From Chloromonas sp. AAM2 (lineage: Eukaryota; Chlorophyta; Chlorophyceae; Chlamydomonadales; Chlamydomonadaceae): DNA of 11,020 nt. Position numbers and translations under genes: made by a program. The DNA lies in assembly GCA_004335635.1 (NCBI GenBank), contig QAXH01005976.1, forward strand, positions 68,099 to 79,118, read 5' to 3'. Numbering within the stretch: position 1 is the first letter of the stretch; each line of letters begins with the position of its first letter. Below the pieces are notes generated by a model. That model did not search any database. It was not told where the DNA came from and saw nothing but the letters and a program-made list of their open reading frames with translations. Below, piece by piece: positions 1 through 7,800 of the stretch.

Positions 1-467
1 CACTGAAGATAGAATGCAGGTATCTTTCTGCTTCGTTTCATTCCTTTTTGAATTTGTACGATATGCAGAAATTCATGAGTTATAACATTTCTAAGCCAGT
101 TATGTGTACCTCTTAGTGGAGTATTTAAGGCGGGCAGCCAAATATCAATTTTGTTGTCAAAGAAGTAAGCCGCTCCATTTGAGTAATCTTCACGGTCTTT
201 TATGACAATACTGACTTTTTCATCAGGTTCGTGCTGATAAAGGGTGGTAATTGGTTCATAAACTTCTTCAGCAATTCGCGAGATTACCTTCCCGGAGCGA
301 CTATTCCCTTCCTGAAAATGTACCAGGAAATGTTCACTTTCAATGGTATACCAATCCAGATGATTTTGCGGATAGTCATAGAAGGTGATGTCAGTCTGCG
401 CGGCAATATTACCGGAAAAAGCAAAACAGAGTCCAAAAATTATGACAACAGCCTTTACAAATCTCAT
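1..467 (-). CDS. Secreted gluzincin-like HExxH protein, probably with TolB/WD40-like propeller (partial, 3' end off window)
   Basis: Only the first 155 codons are inside the window; translation runs left past base 1 with no stop. The ATG (465-467) overlaps the TAA of the preceding reading frame (467-469) as TAATG, so translational coupling is likely and fixes the start. Residues 1-24 form a signal peptide (basic MRFVK start, hydrophobic core, then NIAAQ). Residues 39-51 (WYTIESEHFLVHF), the segment NGAAYFFDNKIDIW at 97-110 and HEFLH at 131-135, preceded by RGTHNWLRNVIT, match by recollection a family of periplasmic or surface zinc-peptidase-like proteins that end in WD40-like PD40/TolB propeller repeats and are often annotated as 'biopolymer transporter Tol'. 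The two histidines and the glutamate of the zinc motif are intact. The third zinc ligand and the propeller would lie outside the window, so both are inference. The substrate is unknown. Being last in the porU-porV block suggests envelope work, not necessarily T9SS export. Confidence 0.8.
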   Translation of the reverse strand, partial: MRFVKAVVIIFGLCFAFSGNIAAQTDITFYDYPQNHLDWYTIESEHFLVHFQEGNSRSGKVISRIAEEVYEPITTLYQHEPDEKVSIVIKDREDYSNGAAYFFDNKIDIWLPALNTPLRGTHNWLRNVITHEFLHIVQIQKGMKRSRKIPAFYLQ

Positions 468-1726
468 TACTTCAACACCCCGATCTTGATGAGTTTGGTT
501 TCTGAATTTCCCTCAACGGTTGCTTTTACCCGTGCGATATAACCACCACTGGCCCAGTTTGAGGTATTGATTCGTATTTCCTGTGGATATCCACCAGAAG
601 CATTTACCGTATTATCATAAATCATTCGACCAGCCATAGTTATAATGGATATGTCAACAATACCACCGGGTTCCTCGAGTTCAAAACGGATATAAGTATG
701 ATCTGTTGCTGGATTTGGCCAGTTGTAAGTTTCAGTGGTATTCAAAACAGAAAAATCTGAATCGTCAGCCCCAGCAATGTTTACATTTGCAGAAACTTTA
801 TTGAATGGGTTAGATCCGTAACGAGACGGCCAGTCTGAGCCTGTAAACTCATGAAATACCCAGGCTTTAACATCCGAGGTGTGGCTTACGGCGTAGAGTT
901 TATTCTCGAAAAATACAGGATGGATCGGTTGAAATTGCTGTCCTTCAACTTCACCCACATAAAGAGGAAATCCATCGATGGGTTCACCTGTTTTCTGATA
1001 AGCAAATATATTCATGGAATACTCATCCTGACCAACTACAATCAGATCTTGTATTTCGTCACCAGTGATATCAGCAAGAAGTGGCGTTCCAATGAATTGA
1101 ATACCAACAGGAGCTGATATAGGAAGATTTTTTAATGAGGCGCCATTACGATTATAGCCCTCGAGCTGATTATCAGAGCGGTTAATACGAAATATATTCA
1201 AATCCCTGGAAATGGCAGGCCATTCTGCTTGAGATTCTTCAAATATCGGTATAAATGGAATTTGCCGAGATGGGTCCACCAGTGTAAATGCCCGATCCTC
1301 AAAAATATAGTACAGCGGAGAGCTCCCGGTTTTTATAGTACCTGCAAATAATCGGTTTTGGGATGAGGATGTGAAATCCTGAATATTTTCACCAATGAAA
1401 GTGATGGTTTGGCCTGTGATGGCCGCATAGCTTCCATTTACTTTTTCAGAAATAAATTCAAATCCTGATGGGTTTGTAAAAGGTGCTCCGTTATCTGTTA
1501 AAAATCCGGAATCTGTGAAATCAAGGAAGAGGGAATCACCATCCTGAGAACTTAAAAAAGCATTATTTGAAGCTGTGTTCGCTTGCCATTCATCAATTAT
1601 AAAATTTTGATGAGTTATCTCGATTGATGAAATATCAATCTGTCCCGATGTAGTGCCGGAGTTAAGTTCGGGTTTAGTGCCAACTATAAACTGATCATAC
1701 AATATGGGTTGCTGAATTGAACCCAC
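467..1726 (-). CDS. 3' fragment of M6-like secreted protein: FG-GAP-like segment and T9SS type A sorting domain
   Basis: The open frame extends from an in-frame TAA at 1913-1915 down to the TAA at 467-469. The first usable start is GTG at 1726; no ATG or TTG lies between 1912 and 1726, no signal peptide follows the GTG, and the codons upstream of it still read as sensible protein. This argues that the piece is the severed C-terminal part of the M6-like gene, not an independent gene. Counting from the GTG, residues 214-245 hold an FG-GAP/VCBS-like blade (LLADITGDEIQDLIVVGQ, then IDGFPL). Residues about 329-419 are a T9SS type A C-terminal sorting domain: the YNWPNPATD opening, a VDISIITMAGRMIYD strand pair, then SGGYIARV and a final KLIKIGVLK strand. 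That domain is the PorV/PorU-recognised export tag, so this fragment bears the address label for the secretion genes upstream. Without the upstream frame it should not be exported, as it has no Sec signal. Confidence 0.75.
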   Translation of the reverse strand: MGSIQQPILYDQFIVGTKPELNSGTTSGQIDISSIEITHQNFIIDEWQANTASNNAFLSSQDGDSLFLDFTDSGFLTDNGAPFTNPSGFEFISEKVNGSYAAITGQTITFIGENIQDFTSSSQNRLFAGTIKTGSSPLYYIFEDRAFTLVDPSRQIPFIPIFEESQAEWPAISRDLNIFRINRSDNQLEGYNRNGASLKNLPISAPVGIQFIGTPLLADITGDEIQDLIVVGQDEYSMNIFAYQKTGEPIDGFPLYVGEVEGQQFQPIHPVFFENKLYAVSHTSDVKAWVFHEFTGSDWPSRYGSNPFNKVSANVNIAGADDSDFSVLNTTETYNWPNPATDHTYIRFELEEPGGIVDISIITMAGRMIYDNTVNASGGYPQEIRINTSNWASGGYIARVKATVEGNSETKLIKIGVLK

Positions 1727-1859
1727 ATTTCGATAGTTATAATATGATTCAGGATCTAAATGGTCATATACATGAATCCTGTTTTGGCCCGGGATAACAA
1801 TAAATGTATCTGTTTCAGATTTATGAACACCTATAGAAAGGGGAAAATGATCCCAATAA

Positions 1860-3674
1860 TCATCTTGTGGAGTGTATCGAATTCCGGTTGTATCTGTTAA
1901 TGAAAATAACTGTTAATGAAAATAATGGACTGTATAGAGACTCCTCAGCTTCAAAACTGCGAATTTTAAAATAAGCAGTTGGGATATTCTCAGAAAAATC
2001 ATAAAGCTCAAAAAAGGAGGGAGCCCCTGTATTACTATTATTATTCGGTCGGGTATCGGGACCAAAACGGTTTTCATAAAAACTGATTTCACGCCCTGAC
2101 TCCAGGATAACCCGGTAGTCATTATTTTTCCACCAGAAATCAAATGCTATACCAAAAGCAGCACTATTATCAAGTGCCCCGGCAAGTGCAGCTCCAATAT
2201 CCTGGGCTCCGTCAGCTTCTTCCAAGTCTATGCCTCTTCTTTGTGGATTTGCATTTACGCGACCATTTTGAAGTTGTGAATGGATAATCGCTTCATCAAT
2301 ATGCCAAATTAAAATACCACCATTTAATTCACGATCATCTGCCGGATCATTTTCATTTTCACCAATGTCGATTCCACCAGGTAAACTAAAATCAAAATTT
2401 GAAACATCTATAAATGTTCCGGCTTCCAGTAAGGTATCAAAGTCTGCTTGCTGGAACACAAAACTTTCATCTTGATTGGTAAAGGTTTGCTCAACTTCAG
2501 TCCCATCCGGTTTACGAATAGTGATGGTAACTCCATTTCCATCGGTATCTCTGTGCCGGTTTTCAATTAAAAAATACTCCGATGAAGACAGCTCATATTT
2601 AGCGATGCTATTAGGTTGATTTAAAGATGCAGCAGGTAGTGAGATAGAATCCGGAGAAGAAGCAGATATAGAAAAAGGAGTTTCCCATCCAAGGTATATT
2701 TTTTCCCAGGCTGAGGGTTCCGGGGGAAGCAAGCCGTTATAGGCAAAGAACCCAGCTCCATCCATTAATCCAAAACGACCAATTCCAGGATCTCCGGTTT
2801 CCGTGTTAAACAGATCGGGGAGTCCAAGGTGAGAGCCAATAGACGCGATTAAAAGTCCGTTTATAGAAAGTGGAAATACAAATTCATTTTGTTGGATGTC
2901 AAGTCCACGGCGGGATTGGGTACGTGGAATAACCATTGAGTTGGTCACCCGAAAACCGTCGTCATTCACTTCAAAACCATCGAACTGCGGCTCTTCGAGC
3001 AGATTGGCTAAATTTGTTTGAGTCAAATAAAGAGATGGAATGTCAAATGGGGTAATATCAAGATTGGTGCCGGTTAATTCTATATCTCGTCCTACACCAG
3101 CATGGAAAATGACAAAAGCCGTTTTTTCCGGATCCAAGCCAGAGTCATCAAAATTAGAATTGGTTGCTACCTCATTCCATGCATCTTGTATTAGTTGTGC
3201 AATCTTTTCATTCGTAAAGGTTTCTCCTGTAGGAGAATAATCTTCCATTTTTTTGGGAAGTTGATATATATCAGGCAGTACTTGGTAATCGATGGTTAAT
3301 AAGCCATCTGATACTTTCTCATAATAGTTTTTCGCATATTCGAGGTGCGACTCAAAATAGCCTTTATTATGTGGAAGGGGCTCAATTCTTACATCCTCTG
3401 CGCGTTGCAAATAAGGTAATCCGTCAAAACCATCAGGCCCAAAAATTCCAGTTCCTGAAGTAAGACGGTTAGTGTCTGGCTGAAACTCTACCATTATTGC
3501 AACGACATTTAGCGTTCCTGTTGCATTTAGGTTAGCGCTGATCCTGTCTTGATTATCAGCAATAGCATGAGAACGCTTGATAGTTATATCCTGCGCATGG
3601 GTAGTAAAATTCCAAAAAAGAAAGAGCATGCTAATAGCTAACATGCTCTTCTCTAAAATTTTAGATTGGAGCAT
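1860..3674 (-). CDS. 5' fragment of M6-family metalloprotease-like secreted protein, zinc motif degenerate
   Basis: Encodes 604 residues; residues 1-588 are native and the last 16 come from the shifted frame before a TGA at 1860-1862. A Sec signal peptide is visible (hydrophobic core MLAISMLFLFWNF, ending THAQ near residue 28). The body resembles the M6 (immune inhibitor A-like) peptidase family: LNVVAIMVEF near residue 55, a YYEKVSDGLLTIDYQV segment around 116-131, GLPDLFNTETGDPGIG at 284-299 with GLMDGAGFF after it, PSAWEKIYLGW, and the ILIWHIDEA signature at about 454-462 (H458, D460, E461). The catalytic motif is missing: where M6 enzymes have HExxHxxGxPD, residues 277-287 read ASIGSHLGLPD, so both zinc histidines and the catalytic glutamate are replaced. 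No other HExxH exists in the protein. Proteolysis is therefore unlikely; a binding or structural role is inference. The ATG lies 3 bp after the porV stop; an ATG at codon 11 is an alternative start that would shorten the signal peptide. Confidence 0.82.
   Translation of the reverse strand: MLQSKILEKSMLAISMLFLFWNFTTHAQDITIKRSHAIADNQDRISANLNATGTLNVVAIMVEFQPDTNRLTSGTGIFGPDGFDGLPYLQRAEDVRIEPLPHNKGYFESHLEYAKNYYEKVSDGLLTIDYQVLPDIYQLPKKMEDYSPTGETFTNEKIAQLIQDAWNEVATNSNFDDSGLDPEKTAFVIFHAGVGRDIELTGTNLDITPFDIPSLYLTQTNLANLLEEPQFDGFEVNDDGFRVTNSMVIPRTQSRRGLDIQQNEFVFPLSINGLLIASIGSHLGLPDLFNTETGDPGIGRFGLMDGAGFFAYNGLLPPEPSAWEKIYLGWETPFSISASSPDSISLPAASLNQPNSIAKYELSSSEYFLIENRHRDTDGNGVTITIRKPDGTEVEQTFTNQDESFVFQQADFDTLLEAGTFIDVSNFDFSLPGGIDIGENENDPADDRELNGGILIWHIDEAIIHSQLQNGRVNANPQRRGIDLEEADGAQDIGAALAGALDNSAAFGIAFDFWWKNNDYRVILESGREISFYENRFGPDTRPNNNSNTGAPSFFELYDFSENIPTAYFKIRSFEAEESLYSPLFSLTVIFINRYNRNSIHSTR
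1894..1925. repeat. Perfect 16-bp tandem duplication causing a frameshift
   Basis: The unit CTGTTAATGAAAATAA occurs twice, back to back and without mismatch, at 1894-1909 and 1910-1925 on the plus strand. Sixteen is not a multiple of three, so the extra copy moves the minus-strand frame of the M6-like gene and leads to a TGA at 1860-1862. Read from the upstream frame, the first copy gives the same LFSLT residues that the downstream frame encodes with the second copy, exactly as expected for a recent in-gene duplication. Confidence 0.93.
3622..3650 (-). other. Inverted repeat with T-tract inside the signal-peptide codons
   Basis: Two perfect 9-base arms, AAGAGCATG (3622-3630) and CATGCTCTT (3642-3650), flank an 11-base spacer. 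On the minus strand the hairpin covers codons 9-18 of the M6-like gene and is followed at once by TCTTTTTT, the shape of a weak intrinsic terminator. Stem GC content is modest (4 of 9 pairs), so it could be a chance product of the repeated SML/SMLF codons. If functional it would reduce read-through from porV into the cargo gene. Confidence 0.3.
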
Positions 3675-3677
3675 AAA

Positions 3678-4829
3678 TTAAAAGTCGATAAGCAGGCTGA
3701 ATCGTAAAGTATTTGCGAGAGGATGATCGGATTCAAGGGTTCTGATGTAGCTGAAATCAACCCCAAGAAAACTGTAACGGATACCGGCGCCAAAGGTAAT
3801 ATATTCACGATCTCCATTATTAGGATCTTCGTAATAGTACCCGCCACGCAGGGCAAACTGATCAGCATACCAATATTCCAATCCAGCACCAATCATAAAC
3901 TGTTGCATAAGTCCAACATCAATAGTGTTTTGTCCGTCAAATCGTTCGAAGCTGTCCCATGATTTAAACAATGCTTCCAATGGCCCAGCGGCTACACGAG
4001 CTGTATCGATAGAACCGTCTGGATTCGTTTCATAAACGGGTTCGGTACGCGCCATAATCTTAGATATATCGTTTGCTATAGTAAGGCGGTTGATTCCCTC
4101 ATCGTCAAGGTCAATATCAAAAGCCCAGCCAAAACGTAGAACAGTGGGTAAAGGATCTTTCTGAGCGTTGTCCGTATACTGAATGCCTGGACCTAAATTT
4201 GAGAGGTTAGAGCCGAAACTAAATTGCGCACTTCGGTTACCGATATCAAATGGATCTGTTTTATATAAAAAGGACAAATCTACTGCAACACTACTACCCG
4301 GATTCACTTTTTGAGCACTTATAGATGTACCGCTGGCAAGACTGGAATAGATAAGTCGCAAGCTGGTTCCCAAGGCAAAGTTTTTACTCACCTGATATCC
4401 ATAAGAAGCACCAAAAGCTAATTCATAACTATTAAATCTTGAAATCACTTCCGGACTATCTTCCCCGGTGATGGCCTGCTCGCCAAGGTTAAGATAGGTT
4501 AAATGAGCACCTATAGTACCAATGCCTTCAATATAATAAGTACCAACTACGTAATCGTAGAAGAGGTCGCTTACATTGAAGTTAGCCAACCAGTTAGAGT
4601 GCGTAATACTTGCCTGATTATTGTCTTTTTGAAAAGCCAGGCCAGCAGGATTCCAAAATAGGGCAGACGCATTATTTGCGAGTGCTACCCCGGTATTACC
4701 CATACCGGCACCTCGTGAATCCGGTTCAATTTGTAGAAAGGGTACCGCGGTTATGGCAACCTGTGCTGTAGAAATAGCGGGAAATGATAAAAATACTCCC
4801 GCAACTATAATGACTATAATCCTCTTCAT
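3678..4829 (-). CDS. porV: T9SS outer-membrane shuttle/barrel protein PorV
   Basis: A 383-residue outer-membrane beta-barrel. Residues 1-22 are a signal peptide (MKRIIVIIVAGVFLSF, cleavage after STA). The mature N-terminus carries the PorV/PorQ family signature: AVPFLQIEPDSRGAGMGNTGVALANN followed by ALFWNPAGLA, roughly residues 28-65. The rest alternates polar and aromatic residues as barrel strands do, and the protein ends LRFSLLIDF with the terminal phenylalanine typical of barrels handled by the BAM machine. In known T9SS, PorV receives cargo from the translocon and delivers it to PorU for tail cleavage and surface attachment. The neighbour 53 bp upstream is porU, which supports the assignment over a FadL-like transporter. 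No clear Shine-Dalgarno site precedes the ATG. The 53-bp gap holds an AT-only palindrome (4843-4858) and nothing else recognisable. Confidence 0.88.
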   Translation of the reverse strand: MKRIIVIIVAGVFLSFPAISTAQVAITAVPFLQIEPDSRGAGMGNTGVALANNASALFWNPAGLAFQKDNNQASITHSNWLANFNVSDLFYDYVVGTYYIEGIGTIGAHLTYLNLGEQAITGEDSPEVISRFNSYELAFGASYGYQVSKNFALGTSLRLIYSSLASGTSISAQKVNPGSSVAVDLSFLYKTDPFDIGNRSAQFSFGSNLSNLGPGIQYTDNAQKDPLPTVLRFGWAFDIDLDDEGINRLTIANDISKIMARTEPVYETNPDGSIDTARVAAGPLEALFKSWDSFERFDGQNTIDVGLMQQFMIGAGLEYWYADQFALRGGYYYEDPNNGDREYITFGAGIRYSFLGVDFSYIRTLESDHPLANTLRFSLLIDF

Positions 4830-4882
4830 AAAAAACTAAATTTTATATTTGAATATAAGGTATTCAACGTTAAATATTGATG

Positions 4883-7800
4883 TTATCGTATAATTACGAG
4901 CTTTTCGATTTTTTCTGATGTTTGTCTTCCTTTCGGGGTATCTGTTGTAACCCGAAGCACATAAATATAAGTACCGTTACCCAGGCGATCATAATCCCGG
5001 TCACGGCCATCCCATGAAATACTGGCATAAGAACTTGTAGTTATGAGTTGTTGTTCAATATGTTGTACCGGCTTTCCGCTGAGTGTGTAAATACGTAATG
5101 AAACATCCATTGGATTACCTGGTTGATTATGCTCGAAGGTAAAGCGGGTGGCATCATTCATCGGGTTTGGAAAATTATATACATTCCGTATAGTTAAATC
5201 TTCACTCGATGCAACTTCAAAGAAAACTTCTTGCTCTGAAGGATTATTATGCACATCCCAAGCTCGAACACTTAGTTTGTAATTACCCTCAGGAAGTTGA
5301 TCCAGAGGGTACTCGATCCGTCCCTTTGTATAATCATTTAAATTGCCCTCATAAAAATCATTGAGGACATAAGATTGTTGTGGTTTGGTATCGATTGTAG
5401 CTATTATTTCATGTCCTATTCCTGTTCCTGTAGTGTTTATACCTGATTGGTCATCGAGTTCTACTATAAGCGTAGGGGAGGAACCAACCAGATTTCCGTT
5501 TACAAATCGTTCATCGTTTAAATAAATATCCAAATTCGGACCAGAACCGTCATCTTCAGCATCCTCATTGATTCCGGTGAATTTAACTTTACTGTATGAG
5601 CCGCCTGCAGTCCGGCCATCATCATTGGCAAAGAAAACGATCCTGCCATTGTTATCCGAGTTGCTAATATCTTTGGGAATTATGAATGTAGATGAAAATT
5701 GACCGTTCTGAACGGTTGTTTTTCCTGTAAAGAGAACATCACTTTCTACCTGGTAATTGCAATCATCCAAAAAGCAGTTTTCACCGACTACCCAATCGCG
5801 GTTATTAGGGAGATTAACAATTCGGGGAGCATCAAAAACAGTAAGGGTAAGTTCTCCATTAAAATCGGAAAGCAATGATTTGCTGATATCATTGATTTGC
5901 CCTGATAACGAAACTTGTTCGAGAGCTTTGATATTCAACACGGTATCTTGCCCGGCCTCAACATAATTATTGATCGAATTCAGGGCGCTTTGTTGCTCTG
6001 GAATCCTAAACGTTGTTGCAGGATCTCCCACTAAAATAAATTTCTTACTGTTACGTGTGGAGACAATAAGGGAACCATTAATACGGGTATTTTTAGTTCG
6101 TTGGTAGATATCACCCATTCTAAGCGGGCTGCCATCCTGATTTTTCTCCGTCATTCGCTGGGATAGAGCAATATTCAATCCAAAATTGTTATTTGATGAT
6201 ATACCAGAACCTGTATATACCACCCGCGTAGTGGTGAAGGCCGCAATTATACCTCCATTTGGAGCAAAAAATAATTGTTCAGCACCTGATTGTGCATCAA
6301 TATCATCATACCGACCGAACTGACAAGTAGCGGTTACAAGGGTGGATAACCGATCCCTGTTATTCAAATTAGGTATCAAATTAACATTGAAAAGTCCTTC
6401 ATCAGATAATGTTTGTTCATTACCATGTCCGGAGTAATTCATAACTAATGCTCCGGAATTTAATGTACCAATGAAATCATTAGTTGCACCGGGAACCTGC
6501 CGCCCGGATCCGGTAATTTCCTCAGGATAAGCAAATTCATATATCTTCTTAATGCGAAGGCCCGGATCAAGAATGTTCATTCTTTCAGCGGAAACGTCCG
6601 CGTTTAAAACATGAAGATCTCGGTTTCTTTGAGCATTAGGTAGGTCATCGTCAGCAGCGAAAGCAAACAGGTTTTGCCAGCTTCCGGTATTTTCAGGATT
6701 CTCATATATTTTAATTTTTTCGATGGCAGTTGCTGCTTCCTGCGTTGTTTGAGCTGGAATTCTGCCAATACCAATATCCAGTAAATCGTTATTGGAGGTT
6801 GAACCGGAGCCAATGGCACCTTCACCATCATCTAAGAAACCGAAAAAGTCGTCAGTGCCAAATGACCCTACACGGTCCAGTGACTCATCGGTTTGATAAG
6901 TGACGACGTAGTTTGAAAATCCAGTTTCAATAATTCCCTTGTAGTCAAAGGTTGTATCCCCAAAAAGTAATAGATATTTAGGAGGCTCTTGCCCGCCGGA
7001 CAGCGCCCGGTCATATAGAAATTTGACAAAGTTACGTATGGCAGAAGGATCCGTCATTCCACCTGAAAATTCATTAAACACCTGGTTTTGTGTAACTACA
7101 ACCGGAGTAAGGCTGTTGTTTTGTTCACGATAGGAAGCCAGTTCATTAGCTTGCTCCATAAAATTTTCTGAAGTGACTATTATATAATCGGGATTAAAAT
7201 CTAATCCTTTAAGATTTTGATTCTCGATAGCTGCACCCATTTTCGGAGTCGGAAAATCAGATTGAGCAATGAATTGCAGGTTATTTCCGGTATAATAGTT
7301 TAGATTATAAAATTCACCAGAAGCACTGACACTCAATAGTTTTGGTGAAACTGGATTAGTAACGTCCATTACTACCGGAGTATCGTCAAAACCTGTAAGT
7401 TGATATTGTCCAAGTTCAGTAGCATCTCCATCAAATGGGGAATAGAAATATAATCGGTTATCCTGTGCTACCAATTCGCGTTCTCCCCAAACTCTGATCC
7501 AGTCTAAGAAGCCACGGGAATTTGATTCATTATGGTTGTAGGTAGCTTCAATTTCCAGAATATCATTGGGGAATGAAATGGTCTGTGAAGTATTAAATAT
7601 ATTTTCTACACCCGTATTTCCCTCACTACAATTATAACAACTACTACAACTTAAAGGACAGGACAGGGCGCTAACGTTAATTGATCCCACATCAGCGTCA
7701 TTGGCGTCTATATCGAAACTTGAGGCTCTGGAAGACCTGCTTACAAATTTGGCTTGGATTTGTACAGGTTGTTCTTCAATAATATTCGGCAGTGTATCCC

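Larger units (their letters stand above)
467..3674 (-). pseudogene. Whole M6-like T9SS cargo gene, frameshifted by a 16-bp tandem duplication
   Basis: The reading frame from 3674 and the open frame ending at 467 belong to one gene interrupted at 1894-1925. The span 467-3674 is 3208 bases; minus one 16-base repeat unit it is 3192, exactly 1064 codons including the stop, that is 1063 residues. The single-gene layout would be: Sec signal peptide, M6-like domain, WHIDE region, linker, FG-GAP-like blade and T9SS tail, which is a normal architecture for M6-type T9SS cargo. Either the strain carries a true frameshift or the duplication is an assembly or culture artefact. The start is 3 bp after porV and the end overlaps the next ATG, so the gene is embedded in the porU operon. 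Confidence 0.72.

Noticed and set aside
231..1117. Plus-strand open frames at 231-542 and 851-1117
   Set aside because: Antisense to the gluzincin start and the T9SS-tail frame, without signal peptide, motif or ribosome site.
467..1726. The tail-bearing frame as a separate, intact gene
   Set aside because: It has no signal peptide and only a GTG start, the frame upstream of the GTG stays open and protein-like to 1912, and the 16-bp duplication explains the break precisely.
1913..2143. Short minus-strand frame over the duplication
   Set aside because: It is an out-of-frame reading of the M6-like gene with no family resemblance.
2832..2846. A sequencing frameshift as the cause of the missing HExxH
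   Set aside because: The frame is continuous and protein-like on both sides of the site, and the flanking motif residues align without a gap, so substitutions rather than an indel explain it.
4843..4858. AT-only palindrome TTATATT-TG-AATATAA between porU and porV
   Set aside because: Short perfect palindromes of A and T are common by chance in AT-rich spacers; no second copy was seen elsewhere as an operator would suggest.
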